From: Dryomyza anilis
Taxonomy: Eukaryota; Arthropoda; Insecta; Diptera; Dryomyzidae
DNA length: 64,000 bases
Assembly (NCBI GenBank): GCA_951804985.1
Contig: OX638134.1
Span: 7,510,790-7,574,789, forward strand
Reading direction: 5' to 3'
How positions within the stretch are numbered: position 1 is the first letter of the stretch; every line of letters begins with the position of its first letter. The notes below the pieces were generated by a model that was given only the letters and a program-made list of their open reading frames with translations, searched no databases and was not told the origin of the DNA. Positions 25,201-35,399 of this stretch are shown here, one piece after another. A program made the translations under genes and the position numbers.

Positions 25201-28014
25201 ATTTTTTTATTTAAATGTCAAAATTGAAATTCACATTAAAAAAAAAAAATTACACACAGGCTACTTTTCTACAACAAAAAAATACCGTTCCTTACACAAC
25301 TAATATTCTAGAAAACGTTAAACGCATTTTGTCTTTTAATTATCAAGACTAATTTAAGTATACCCAAAAATGCTAATAACTCGATTTGTTTTTTATATAT
25401 TTGGTTTTATACTGGAAAATTTTTGATTTTTTAAAACTATTTTTGTATTATTTTCTTTTAGCATTTTAAATGTATTGATAGAATATTTATTCGAAAGATT
25501 TAAACCACACTATTAAAATAAGATGGATGTCTTGCTGCAACTTGCAGTTTGAATTTACACCTTGCAGCAAATATCCAAACAACCCATCAGTTTCAATAAA
25601 CTTGCAGCAAAACTCTTAGTATTTTTTAAATATGACATATATGCAGATAGTTACGAGATATTTGCCACAACAGCAATGAAAATTGAGATATTTACAGTTG
25701 ACTGATAGTAAACATGCTGAGTTGCGCGACATTTGCAGCAAAACTATTGTCCTGTTTTGACATTTAGGTAATATAATAATCAACAATTATTAAATAAATC
25801 CAACGGTGTATAAAAGAATTTAACTCAAATATCTCATTTTAATGGTAACAGTGAAAATAAAAATAACTGGGATTGAAATTTTCAAAAAGTGATGGAAATT
25901 GGTTTCATTTTAGTGCTGACGGCAACGCCACCAGACCTGGTTCATCTGTGAAAATGTTTCAAGTCGTAGCAAATTGCTGCACGCAACAACAACTTTGTCA
26001 AAATCTTGAGTTGATGCAGTTTTGCATTCTTTGCTTTTTGGTTCTTTCTTCAATGCACATAATTCTTATTGTGTTTATTGGAGAAGGAAAACTTAGGCGA
26101 CTTAAAATGTAGAATCTGCAAAGAAAGATCGCTGATGAAGGGGCTTGGCTGCCTCTGAAACAGCTGTACAATCTGCCACTCAATGCATTTTGCCAATTGT
26201 TTGTTTTATTTGTTGGTACAAAACACCTAATTTGTTTTATTTCAATCAAAATTAGTTCGCGAATTCTAATGGAGTACCTTTTCCAAGATTTTCTCAAATA
26301 TCTTCATATTTGTAAGATATTTAAGTGATTTCTGCTATACCTAATTGTAAATTTGAAAGATATAGCAATCATCTTTCAAATTTACGATTAGGTATAGCAA
26401 AAATCACTTAAATATCTTACAAATATTTATCGAATTTGTCGGATGTTTGAGAGATGGTTGTCCGACTTTGTTGTTCAGTTCGATGCCAAAAATTCCGAAA
26501 ATATGTCATTAAAATGCTACACCATTTAATTGCCTGCAACATGTTTCCTTCCACCTTCCATTTATCTGTGTTTAGCGAAAATATGCACGAAATATTCCTA
26601 AAAATGTCAGAAATGATGTCTTTTGTTTTTTTTTGCAACATTTTTGATACAATAAACGAGAGAAAAACCTCCTATTATTTTGATCAAGTACTAAAGCCTT
26701 TCGGAATATCGGTTCGGTTCTGGTTCCAAGAATTTTAAAATAGGGATTTCGGTTCTGATTCCAACCAAACAAATTATATGGGTTCTGATTCCGGTTCCAC
26801 ACATTTGTTTTGATTTCCGTTTACGGCTCTTTGTGATTCCTGACAAGGACTACAATTCTTTGGAATATCGGTTCTGGTTCCAAGAATTTTAAAACAGCAA
26901 GTATATGGTTTCCGATTCCGGTTCCACACATTTCTTTTGATATCCGCTCTTTGCGATCCCTGACAAGGTCTAAAACTCTTTGATATATCGGTTCCGGTTC
27001 TGGTTCCTAGACTTTTAAAATAGTGGCTTCATTTCCGACACCGGTTTCAACAAGAAATATTATATGGCTTCCGGTTAAATACCGTTCCGATTCCGGTCCC
27101 AAAATTCGAAGCGATTCCAATTCCGGTTTTTTGTGATCTATGGATAGTGATAGCGATTCCGATTCCTATAACGGTTTTAACCAAAAAAAAAAAACTGTAT
27201 AGGCTCCGGTTACACACATTTTTTAAATAACGGTTCTGAGTCTTATTCCGATTCTATTACCGTTTTCGATTCTGTTCCTTTGCAGTCCCTGATTTTGATA
27301 ACATAATTAATACGAAAAAGATATTTCTCGAAAAGATCTTCTCAAAACGATATAACCTTCGGTAGACGTAACGAAATTCGAAATCGTGTAATTTGCACAT
27401 TTGAAGAACAAAATTTCTAAAATATTCTCAAATCTCAATCGGCAGCATTACAATCTGTCGAAATATTGTACTCTATCGGGAACTTTTTCTATTTTTTCTC
27501 TTGCTCGTTGCGCGCTTCGAACCCATGAAGGACATATTTAATGTATTTACTAAATGAATTTCGTTTTTATTATTTTAAGATTTACAAAAAGCATCATTCA
27601 TTAACTTGTTTAAATTAAAACCAGTGCTTATGGTCTCTATATTGTTAATTTCAGGTCTTAAGTAATATATTTAATTTACTTTTGAATCTGTTTTAATTCT
27701 TAGGAATCATTTTAAATTTTAGGTCTTCGAAGTTTCTTCTAATCCTCTTATTAAAACTCTTAAGAATCCTGATGAATTATGATACCATTATCCACTTTAT
27801 CCTTTATTTCCTTAATTTTTAGGCCAAATACTATGAGTATGCGCCACAGATAATCTTTGCCTCCTTTGCACTGGTCAGTGGCTGTCTGACTTTGTTCTTT
27901 CCCGAGACGACAAACAAAGTGCTGCCCACAACAATGGCGGAGGCGGATCAATTAGATGAAAGACATGTGAATCGGATGAAAAAGTCTAACAAAACGGCTG
28001 TTGAAATGAGTTAA
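19215..28014 (+). CDS. SLC22-family organic cation/anion-type MFS transporter
   Basis: Predicted plasma-membrane solute carrier of the major facilitator superfamily. Exons: 19215-19495, 20026-20278, 20354-20457, 22936-23705, 23775-23956, 27823-28014; all splice sites are GT..AG and join in frame to give 593 residues. A charged Asp/Asn/Glu-rich N-terminus is followed by LIRIGQFGKFQLFNYALLCI, typical of the insect SLC22 entry helix, then a large first extracellular loop with NIT and NFT glycosylation sequons and several Cys. The MFS signature is split by an intron and reads GGFIADKYGRR; a second copy-like motif MDRLGRR and PESIRWLLSQGR are also present, and the C-terminus has the family's PETTNKVLP. 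The start is the first ATG of the charged N-terminus; no ATG upstream extends it convincingly. Substrate cannot be told from sequence. Introns of 2.5 and 3.9 kb are loaded with repeats. Convergent with MFSD8. Confidence 0.9.
21297..21462. mobile_element. MITE with 35-bp terminal inverted repeats and TTA duplication
   Basis: Left arm 21297-21331 begins TGCCCGTAACTTCAACGAAT; right arm 21428-21462 is its reverse complement with one mismatch. The element is flanked by TTA on both sides (21294-21296 and 21463-21465), the target size used by PIF/Harbinger elements. It is 166 bases, non-coding, in the third intron of the SLC22 gene. A partial internal copy of the terminal motif (CGTAACTTCAACG) occurs near 21,361. 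Confidence 0.8.
21840..22905 (-). repeat. 19-bp satellite array 2, reverse orientation
   Basis: About 55 units of CACTAAAAATTCAATTTTT, the reverse complement of array 1, occupying the end of the SLC22 intron 20458-22935 and stopping some 30 bases before the acceptor. It is transcribed with the gene, so nascent RNA carries this strand. Confidence 0.95.
24455..24860. repeat. Dispersed degenerate repeat, copy A
   Basis: Within the SLC22 intron 23957-27822. It starts CAGTCTGCCATGTCTCGGA and ends near TTTACTGGGAAAT; many ATCGATATCG-type words lie between. A diverged copy in the same orientation lies at 42,145-42,515 (AGTCTGCCATATCTCGGACC ... CGACTGGGAAT). No coding capacity remains; class of element unknown. 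Confidence 0.6.
26306..26426. repeat. Long near-perfect hairpin in SLC22 intron
   Basis: Arms of about 54 bases (roughly 26,308-26,361 and 26,370-26,424) separated by about 8 bases. Representative stem: TGTAAGATATTTAAGTGATT against AATCACTTAAATATCTTACA, with about two mismatches over the whole arm. It could be a young palindromic element or a structured intronic RNA. Confidence 0.8.
26690..27290. repeat. Tandem repeat rich in GGTTCCGGTTC words
   Basis: The word CGGTTCTGGTTCCAAGAATT recurs near 26,710 and 26,865 and, decayed, near 26,990, giving spacings of about 160 and 120 bases. The intervening DNA repeats TTCCACACATTT and TGTGATTCCTGACAAGG. Inside the last SLC22 intron; non-coding. Confidence 0.75.
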
Positions 28015-28327
28015 TATTTACAGTAACGTATTATATAGGTGCTTTTCATGTACATCTATTCATGTATATCTTTTCCCCACATCATTTTTTAATTTTTTGT
28101 TCATCAACTCATTCACATAAATATTCTATACGATTTTTCGCACCATCAAACTTTATAAATATTTTAAAATACTTTACAAAAGAAGTCTGTTTAATATCAA
28201 AACTAAAGCAAACGCTAAGGTTTGATAAAGAATTTTGTAAAATCTATTTAAATAGTTACTTAAAAAGTATAAATTGTAAAACTGAGTATACCTCATTAAA
28301 ATTACCATTTAGTCTCGTTATGAATTA

Positions 28328-28333
28328 AATAAA
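28328..28333 (+). terminator. Candidate poly(A) signal of the SLC22 gene
   Basis: AATAAA about 315 bases after the stop at 28014. It is a plausible cleavage signal, but AT-rich DNA yields such hexamers by chance. Confidence 0.4.
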
Positions 28334-28362
28334 ACACAAACGAAACATTTAAAATTTAATAT

Positions 28363-28368
28363 TTTATT
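28363..28368 (-). terminator. Candidate poly(A) signal of MFSD8
   Basis: TTTATT on the + strand gives AATAAA on the - strand about 550 bases after the MFSD8 stop. If both signals are used, the two transcripts would meet or overlap slightly here. Confidence 0.35.
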
Positions 28369-28916
28369 AACTAAATAAGTTTATGAAAATATATATTTTG
28401 TAAATATAGTTTTTTTTTCTTCTTAATTTCATTCACTCTTTAAGTTTTCTATATAGTTTGTACAAATCTATAGCAAAGTCTCTATTGTTAAATAAAATTA
28501 AATTTTTAAGAAGCGCTTGGATTGCTGCTATGTTTAATACAGGCAGTTATTGCATTTACAATTTTAATTTTTGGCTTTAGCCTATTTAAAATTTATATCG
28601 CTTACTTTTACTAAAGTGTTTTTTGTTTTTTTTTTTAATCAACTATACAAAATCTACCAAAATTAAGTAACTTTCTTATAAAATACTATTAAAATCATTA
28701 AGGTAAAACAAAAAAAAAATACTATGTTTTCATTTAAGCCACAGAGTAAAGTCTGATATTAGCGTGAGGAAATTAATATCGAGCTAATGTACTCAAAATA
28801 AAGATTCTCCAACTTTTCACAGTTTCAAAACCCACATCACTTTAAAAATATTTGACTTTACCATTTCGAAAAACTAAAATTATTTCCGCAAAAGCCTTAT
28901 ATCTAATTTGAATACA

Positions 28917-31247
28917 CTATTTTTGCGATACGATTGTCACCGTTTTCTTATTGGGTAAAAATTGCACATTTTCTGGATCCAGGTCTTCAAAATTTTCGGG
29001 CTGTGCCAAGTGATTGTTGCCATTCGCAAGTGGCATGCTATGGTTTGCTTCAATATCGGCAACTTTAACAACATCCTGCGTTTCTGTATTTAAGTTTTGT
29101 AGCTCCACCGGTTCGGGTGCGGTATCCAAAATAGGTGGTATCAGTCGCTTGCTAAAAGAAATTTAAAATAATTAGAAAAATATTCAAAAATACTGTTAAA
29201 ACTTAAACTTACTTTGAAAACAACAGCCATATCATCGAGACCAACATCATGACCGATGTAAAACCAAACGTCCAATTAGTGCCGAGTCGCGTATAAATGG
29301 AACCAACAAAAACGGGTCCCATAACACGTGACAAACATCCAGCACCCGTGAGCAAACCCATCCAGACACCTTGTGGCCGTGGTCCCAAAACTTTGGAGAA
29401 TATCGTCTGTATCAAGGTGACACCAATCGGATAACCAATCGAGGTAAACGCATAACCGATAATAAATTGTGCTAGCGTTAGCGCCGGTGTCTGCTCGCAC
29501 CATGCTTGTGTCTTTGGACAACCGAGAAAAACATCTGCATCCGGACCGAGTGTCTCATTACCCCACATGGTGACATTATAGACCTCGGCAATTTTAGGTG
29601 GTCCATCACCCCATGGTATATAGAGTACACGTCCCAAGACCATGAGTGAAAAACCACCCCAGATGAGTACGAAACGTTCGGGAAATCGTTTACAAAGCGG
29701 ATTAATAGCGACGAAGGTTATTAGCGCAATTATGGCGCCGACCGACATCAGAATACCCATGTAGTAGAGCGCCTCGTGGTTGGTCCAGGCGAACATTTCC
29801 ATGGTGAGTAGGGTGCCAAGTCTGTGGGGGCATCGAAAAATAAGATATTTGAATAAGAGATTAAAGCTCGCATTGATATTGCTTACGTTTCGAGCAGCAC
29901 AAAGTTGAAGACCAGCACAAAGAAGGCTACTATTAGCGTCCAGGCGGAGACGTAGTCTGGCTTGATGGCTTTCCAGGTTTCTTTCTCCGATGATTTGCCC
30001 TGAGCTTTCATAATCTCGCGTGCAGCTATTTTGTGTTCCTGGAAAGAGTGAAATAGAGTTTTAGTAAAGTGTTTTTTAGTATAATTGTAATAGTTCAAAT
30101 TATGCTCTAGATGGCGTTAAGCTCTTTATAGCTTTATTCTCTTAACAGCCTTAAGCTCTTTAAAGCTTTAAGCTCTTTAAAGCTTTAAGCTCTTTAAAGC
30201 TTTAAGCTCTATAAAGCATTAAGCTCTTTGAAGCTTTAAGCTCTTTAAACTTTAAGCTCGTTGAAGCTTATAGATCCTTGAAGCTTAAAGCTCTCTGAAG
30301 CAAAGTTATTTAAAACTTTAAGCTTTTTAAAGCTTTAAGCCTTTTGAAGCTTTAAGCTCATTGAAGCTTTAAGCTGTGACACTTTAAGCTCTTTGAAACA
30401 TTAAGCTCTTTCAACCTTTATGATTTTGAAGCTTTAAGCTCTTAAGCGCTATAAAATAATATAAAAACTTTAAATACTTTTTGCTACTTACTTGAAATAT
30501 CGCTGGCAAAAACATTATAAAATTGCCCACCGACATCAGCACATTGATCCAGCCACATGCCGTATACATGTTAAAGACGAAACCGCCCCACAGCCACGTA
30601 TAACCATCATGTCCCAGTGGCGTAACAGCCGCCTGCAGACCCGGACCCACTATAAAACCCAAAACCTGTGCCAGTGACACCATTGAAACCGCCTTCGTGC
30701 GTTCGCTCAAACGTGTTGCCGCCGATAAATAAGAACGACAAACCGCCGTATTGGCGGCACTAACGCCAATCAAAAAACGTGAGGCCAACATCCAGTACTT
30801 GACATTCAGCGGACGTAATTCCAGCGATGAGTAGAGAGCACTAGCGAATGTAAACAGCGCCAAAGAACAGAGCAACGGCAAACGTATTTTGCCCAGCTTA
30901 TTGCCCCACCAGCCAAAGAGCGGACTAAAAATCATTTGGCCCAACGGATTGGCGGCAACAATGAGACCCATAAATTCTTTGCCCGCCAGTGGATCTAGCT
31001 AAGAAGACTTTTGTTAGTGGTTTGATTTTGAATAGGTTTTTTTTAGAAGACATACCTTGTTCAGATACGGCCAAATACCAGTCAATATAATGCTGAAACC
31101 CAGCGACATCAGAAACATGGTAAAGTATATAATACGCACCGAACGCCAACGACTGCAATATTCCTCTAATGTTTCGAGACCATCATCGACATCTTCGGGT
31201 ATTTTTTTGGTGCGAAAACGATCGCTCAATTTGGCAAAACATCCCAT
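28917..31247 (-). CDS. Cln7: MFSD8/CLN7 lysosomal MFS protein
   Basis: MFSD8 is a lysosomal-membrane MFS protein; loss in humans causes a late-infantile neuronal ceroid lipofuscinosis. Exons in transcript order: 31247-31056, 30998-30492, 30038-29887, 29821-29213, 29151-28917; GT..AG introns, 564 residues. The N-terminal [20 protein letters not shown] and the following IWPYL match the family's first helix, [16 protein letters not shown] matches its fourth-helix region, TMEMFAWT matches TMDMYAWT, and [12 protein letters not shown] plus [13 protein letters not shown] match the last large loop and helix 10/11. Twelve helices are expected. Two sequons (NVT, NET) sit in the loop before the CPKTQAWC segment, where the human protein is also glycosylated. 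The C-terminal tail from about residue 488 is hydrophilic and Asn-rich. The start ATG gives an N-terminus of the expected kind. Confidence in family is high; in first-exon start moderately high. Confidence 0.92.
30107..30450. repeat. Tandem repeat of AGCTCTTTAAAGCTTTA units
   Basis: About 20 units of roughly 15-17 bases in the second MFSD8 intron (30039-30491). The unit contains the palindromes TTTAAA and AAAGCTTT, so it can fold in either strand. Confidence 0.9.
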
Positions 31248-32360
31248 GGCGTAGGAGGCGGGTGGGGGTTTTAATGGGGGGACAATTTAAAAAGCGTTTA
31301 AAATTTGATTTTTGGTGCTGTTCGGTTGAAGTCTATTGAAGTATGGTTGGTTAATTTCAGTATTTCTGACCATCTGGTGTGAATAAAGTATTTGTTGGTC
31401 CCTTTTTAAGTCATTCTGTAAAAAAAGAGAAATTATTTTTTAATATATTGACAAGCCAAAGCACTAAATATTGAATATTATTATAAAAAATCACATTTAA
31501 AATATTGATTAATCACACTGCATACTTTTGCAACATCCCTACTAATTTTCATACATACTATTGTCAACTTTTGGTATAAATTTCATTAGCTTTCAGGTTA
31601 TTCACTCTTTATATATTTTTTATTTTATATTTATAGTATTTAACACTTGGCATTTAATTAATTTTACTTTTGTCCATTCAAGTCTTAATGCCGAAATCAT
31701 TTCCTTGTGCTGCTTTGGTGCAGTTGACAGACATCACAAATGCAATGCATCCTTTTAAGGCACGTGCTTTCTTTCCATGAAGCTTTTGGGCACACGTCAG
31801 ACTACAAAAGCTTTTTTTTATTGCAAGCAAAGTGCAATGTACATCGTTTTCTCAACTTCCGTTGCCAGGCAACTTGAACGCGAGTCTGGCGTCAAAAAAA
31901 GCTGTATTTACAAAATTTCAATGGCGTTACTTGACCTATTTAAGTACATTGAACTGTGTAAAAAGCAAAAAAAAACAAAACAAACACACATCGAATTAAT
32001 CTGATTTCCTTTGTTGGCAAATTCTATACAATTACGTAATTATTTTTTTTTTGTTAACCCATTAACGCCCAAGTACAAAAATATGAAATCACATAAAAGT
32101 ATTTGACAATAATATTTATAACTTACCTAAAGTTTAAAAAAAATAATAATAAAACTTGTAAAGACCCTCCTATTCCATAACATGATAAGTCAAATAAATG
32201 AGATTTGCAGGAAATATATTCTTGAGAACTAAATAAGATGGAAAGATTTTTTTTTCACTGTTTACCCCAAAATGTTAAAATAATGTCTATTCAAAGTTCA
32301 CATAGAAAATTATAAATTCAAAAATATTCAAGTAAAAACATGATTAATACCACTCCAACA
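31248..32360. other. MFSD8 upstream region
   Basis: Contains the MFSD8 5' UTR and presumably its promoter (just above 31,247). A less AT-biased patch at 31,680-31,930 shows no convincing exon on either strand. No further gene seen. Confidence 0.5.
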
Positions 32361-32362
32361 CG

Positions 32363-33226
32363 ATTTTTGACATGGACATCCCATACATCAATTCTATATA
32401 ATTTGCTGCTGCTGAGTTTTACTGCATACTCAGTTTTTTTCTATTATGTCGCGTTTTTAAAAAAAATTCGGTTAAAAACGGTTATTTTTCAGTAATTTGT
32501 ATGTAAAATTTAGAAGCATTTTAAATTTTAATAGTTTTTGATGGAAACTGGGTTGATGGAGCATATTATAAAAATGAAAACTTATACAAAAAAGTTAGTA
32601 ATTTTCATAATTAGTTTGAACTATGCTCCGCATTATCATATATCATTATCTTATTTATCATTAGATTCACAATGCAAAAATAATCGTTCAAAAATAATCT
32701 AAACAAATCAATTCTTTTCGATTTTAGATTCAAATATCTAAAAAACCTATCGGAATAATAGTATTTGTCGATATATTGTAATTTGTCTTGACAATTGAAA
32801 GAAAAATTGCGTTTACAGATTTTTGGAAAACTGGTTCTATAAGAGTCTGTATTTCTTTTATTCTAAAAAGTGGCTGAAAAGAGCCTAAAAATACGAAAAA
32901 AAAATCTTAAAAACGATACATAATAAAAACAAACTGAGTACACCCAGAAAAAAATACTATATAAATAATAGTTTTTTACTATTAAAAATAGTCAATAGGA
33001 TAAATTATTATTTTAATCGGAAAATACCATTAAATACTAGAAAATACCATGACATTGCCATCGAGTTTATATGAAAAGATTTTTTTTTTGTATACCATTA
33101 AATCAATAATTGTCCTATTGACCAATTTTAATGGGATTTGAGGGAATTTTTTTCTGGGTGTATGCAGTCAATATCAGTAGTCGTGATTTATATAGAATTG
33201 ATGTATTGGATGTCCATGGCAAAAAT
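32363..33226. mobile_element. Non-autonomous TIR element, split by a nested MITE
   Basis: The left arm around 32,363-32,440 and the right arm around 33,160-33,226 are inverted copies: CATCCCATACATCAATTCTA on the left pairs with TAGAATTGATGTATTGGATG on the right, with a few mismatches across about 80 bases. The right arm is interrupted at TA by a second element (32941-33160). Removing that insert restores the match, because the left arm has an unbroken ACTGCATACTCAG where the right has CTGAG-TA ... TA-TGCAGT. Without the insert the element is about 640 bases. No coding capacity. Confidence 0.75.
32941..33160. mobile_element. MITE with CACCCAG termini and TA target duplication
   Basis: Termini are CACCCAGAAAAAAAT and ATTTTTTTCTGGGTG, exact reverse complements, flanked by TA at 32939-32940 and 33161-33162. 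It is 220 bases. Inner parts also pair (words like ATTAAAAATAGTCAATAGGA against TCCTATTGACCAATTTTAAT). A similar internal sequence (TTACTATTAAAATTGGTCAA) occurs near 24,998 in the SLC22 intron, suggesting a decayed relative. TA duplication fits a Tc1/mariner-mobilised MITE. Confidence 0.85.
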
Positions 33227-33757
33227 TTGTTCTCGTTTTGTTGAGTAGTGGATTGGAAGTAATGAAAATAATTTAATGTATGCGGAGTAGATTTTGATTC
33301 ATAATTTTGTATAGAAATAAATTCATTTAAACAGAAATAGAAAAATGGAATAACATAAAAATATGCTAAGTTTTATAAACATAATATATAAACTACTTTA
33401 TTTCATACAAATAAAGTAAAAAAAGAGTTTTTATTTCCTTATCAAAATATTTAAATTCAGTATTTTTCTTTATCATTAAACTGTACGTCATTTTATAATC
33501 TTAATTACACCTTTTTATCAATACTTATTTCGCAAACGTTAACTTTATGCGTTAAGCTTTATTTATTGCAGCTGTCATTTATATAAATGCCTTACTTTCA
33601 AAACTCTCAAAGACTTTGTAAAAAAGCACGAGATATTTTGAAGTTGTCTTTAAGATTTTAATAACTCGGGTATGAAAAGCTTTGGTAACGTTAGTTTTTG
33701 GGTTTAAAAAGAAATATTTAATATATAATATAGTCGTGGTAAAAGTAAAACGAATTA

Positions 33758-34014
33758 AATCGTCGTTGTAGAATGAAATGTCACCAAATATATTTTTATG
33801 AAAAACTTAAATTTCGAGTTTGTTGATTAATATTATAAAAAGTAATTGGTGCAAATTTTAAAATTGAAATGTCAATTGATAGATATACATTTTCTTATTA
33901 TGTGATACAAAAATTGAGATCATCTATTAAAAATTAACAGATATATAAAGATTTTCGTAAATGAATATTTGGCATTTTGAAAATGTATTTGTTTTGTTTT
34001 ACAACGACAATATA
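33758..34014 (-). mobile_element. TIR element with CGTCGTTGTAGAA ends, copy A
   Basis: Begins CGTCGTTGTAGAATGAAATG and ends with TTACAACGACAATATA. The internal sequence ATGAAAAACTTAAATTTCGA is the reverse complement of the matching part of the element at 42,842-43,161, so the two are copies in opposite orientation. No coding capacity. Confidence 0.75.
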
Positions 34015-34344
34015 TAATATTTTTTTTTTCTAAAACACATTTTGATTTAAATAAAATTTTGATATTTCTTGTATTCAAATTTCCAAACAAACATTTTTGA
34101 AATCGATTTCTCAACAAAACCGTTTACTTTGGTTTGAAAAACAATCAATCAGATTCGAGATCATTTATTTTACGTAGAAAAGAACAAGTACAAAAATGAT
34201 ATCACTGGAATATTTGACAAATCACTTTATGGTTCGTTTTGCAAAATACTACAAAGAATTTAAATTATAAATTTTTCAATTTTATTAAATATTTCAACAA
34301 GTACCTAACATTTTAAAATTAGTGTACATTTCGAATACATTAAA

Positions 34345-34590
34345 ATGATTTTCCTACTATTTAATATAATTGCATCTAGTATCAATATTTCCATATTGGT
34401 TCATCAATCACTTCATAAAGCTTTTGTTATATGGCCGGGTCTTATTTTTATAGCACATTTATTTATAGTAAAGATTAAGCAAAAAGTACGCAAACAATTG
34501 ATTGATGTTTTCTCTACCGCGATGTTTATTTATACTATATACGACGTGGGTACTCGATATTTATATAACTTTGATTATGACGGTAATTAA
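34345..34590 (+). CDS. Possible small hydrophobic protein, unknown
   Basis: An 81-codon frame from ATG (context TTAAAATGA) to TAA. The product starts MIFLLFNIIASSINISILVH and is hydrophobic for residues 1-20 and about 30-46, with a basic stretch (KIKQKVRKQ) and then a third apolar piece ending before TRYLYNFDYDGN. Unlike the repeat-derived frames nearby it uses mixed codons. There is no recognised family, no splice partner and no clear promoter, and in DNA this AT-rich a chance frame of this length is quite possible. Confidence 0.25.
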   Translation: MIFLLFNIIASSINISILVHQSLHKAFVIWPGLIFIAHLFIVKIKQKVRKQLIDVFSTAMFIYTIYDVGTRYLYNFDYDGN

Positions 34591-35399
34591 TTTCTTAATG
34601 AACCCTAAAATAGGTGATATGTAATATAGCGTGATGTACATTTTAATTAATATTTATTTTTTATCAAACATCAGCCAATGAGTAGAAAAATGAATGAAAA
34701 TTGTTTATGGTATTAATCAGTAATAAAATGTTAAGAATTTCAACATTATGTGGTTCACTTTTAATCTCAACTACAACCTGAAGCTATTTTAAACATTTAA
34801 ATAATTTCAGTTATTTATTATTTAATCCCTTGAAATAACCACAAGTTTTGAACTCTAATAAAACTGATTGAATGAATTGCTAAAGTCTTTAAATTCTCTA
34901 AATTGTTTTTTGTTCTTTTAAGTAGGGTATTATAGAATTCGAGTAGGGTACATTAACCTTGTTGCTATCTTTGAACAGACCACATGCTGGTATAGTGGAT
35001 ATAGAGAAGTATTATTTATTCATTAATGTAAATGATATCGAGTCATGAAAAGACTGAGCAAAACAAAAAATCCAAAGTACATTTTCAATTAGTCATGCTT
35101 GTAACAGGGTTTTTAAATAAAAAAATAAAAGTTTCAATTGACAATATTTACAGCTGGTTAAACTTACGTTAATTTAAAATAAAAATGTGGTTGGAAATTT
35201 GTAAACGTTGCTTTCTTGAAAATCATTTGATAGTGATCTTGAAATACCATAAAAATTAATAAATTATCGATATGTGTTATTTGGAATGTTGGTAAAAAAT
35301 CCGAAAAATTAAATTTATTTATTAAAACATCTTTGATATAATTTGAGATAGGAATTTTTATTATAAAAACTCAAAAAAATATTTTTTTTTAACCAAAAA
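34591..35399. other. AT-rich stretch, nothing recognised
   Basis: About 800 bases between the small open frame and satellite array 3. No exon, element ends or ordered repeat could be supported. Confidence 0.5.

Larger units (their letters stand above)
28015..28916. other. Convergent 3' intergenic region between SLC22 gene and MFSD8
   Basis: About 900 bases between two stop codons that face each other. It is AT-rich and holds the two 3' UTRs. No separate gene is supported. Confidence 0.7.

Noticed and set aside
25873..26112. 79-codon frame in the SLC22 intron
   Set aside because: No ATG at its start, no family resemblance, and surrounded by decayed repeats; also not in phase with the flanking transporter exons.
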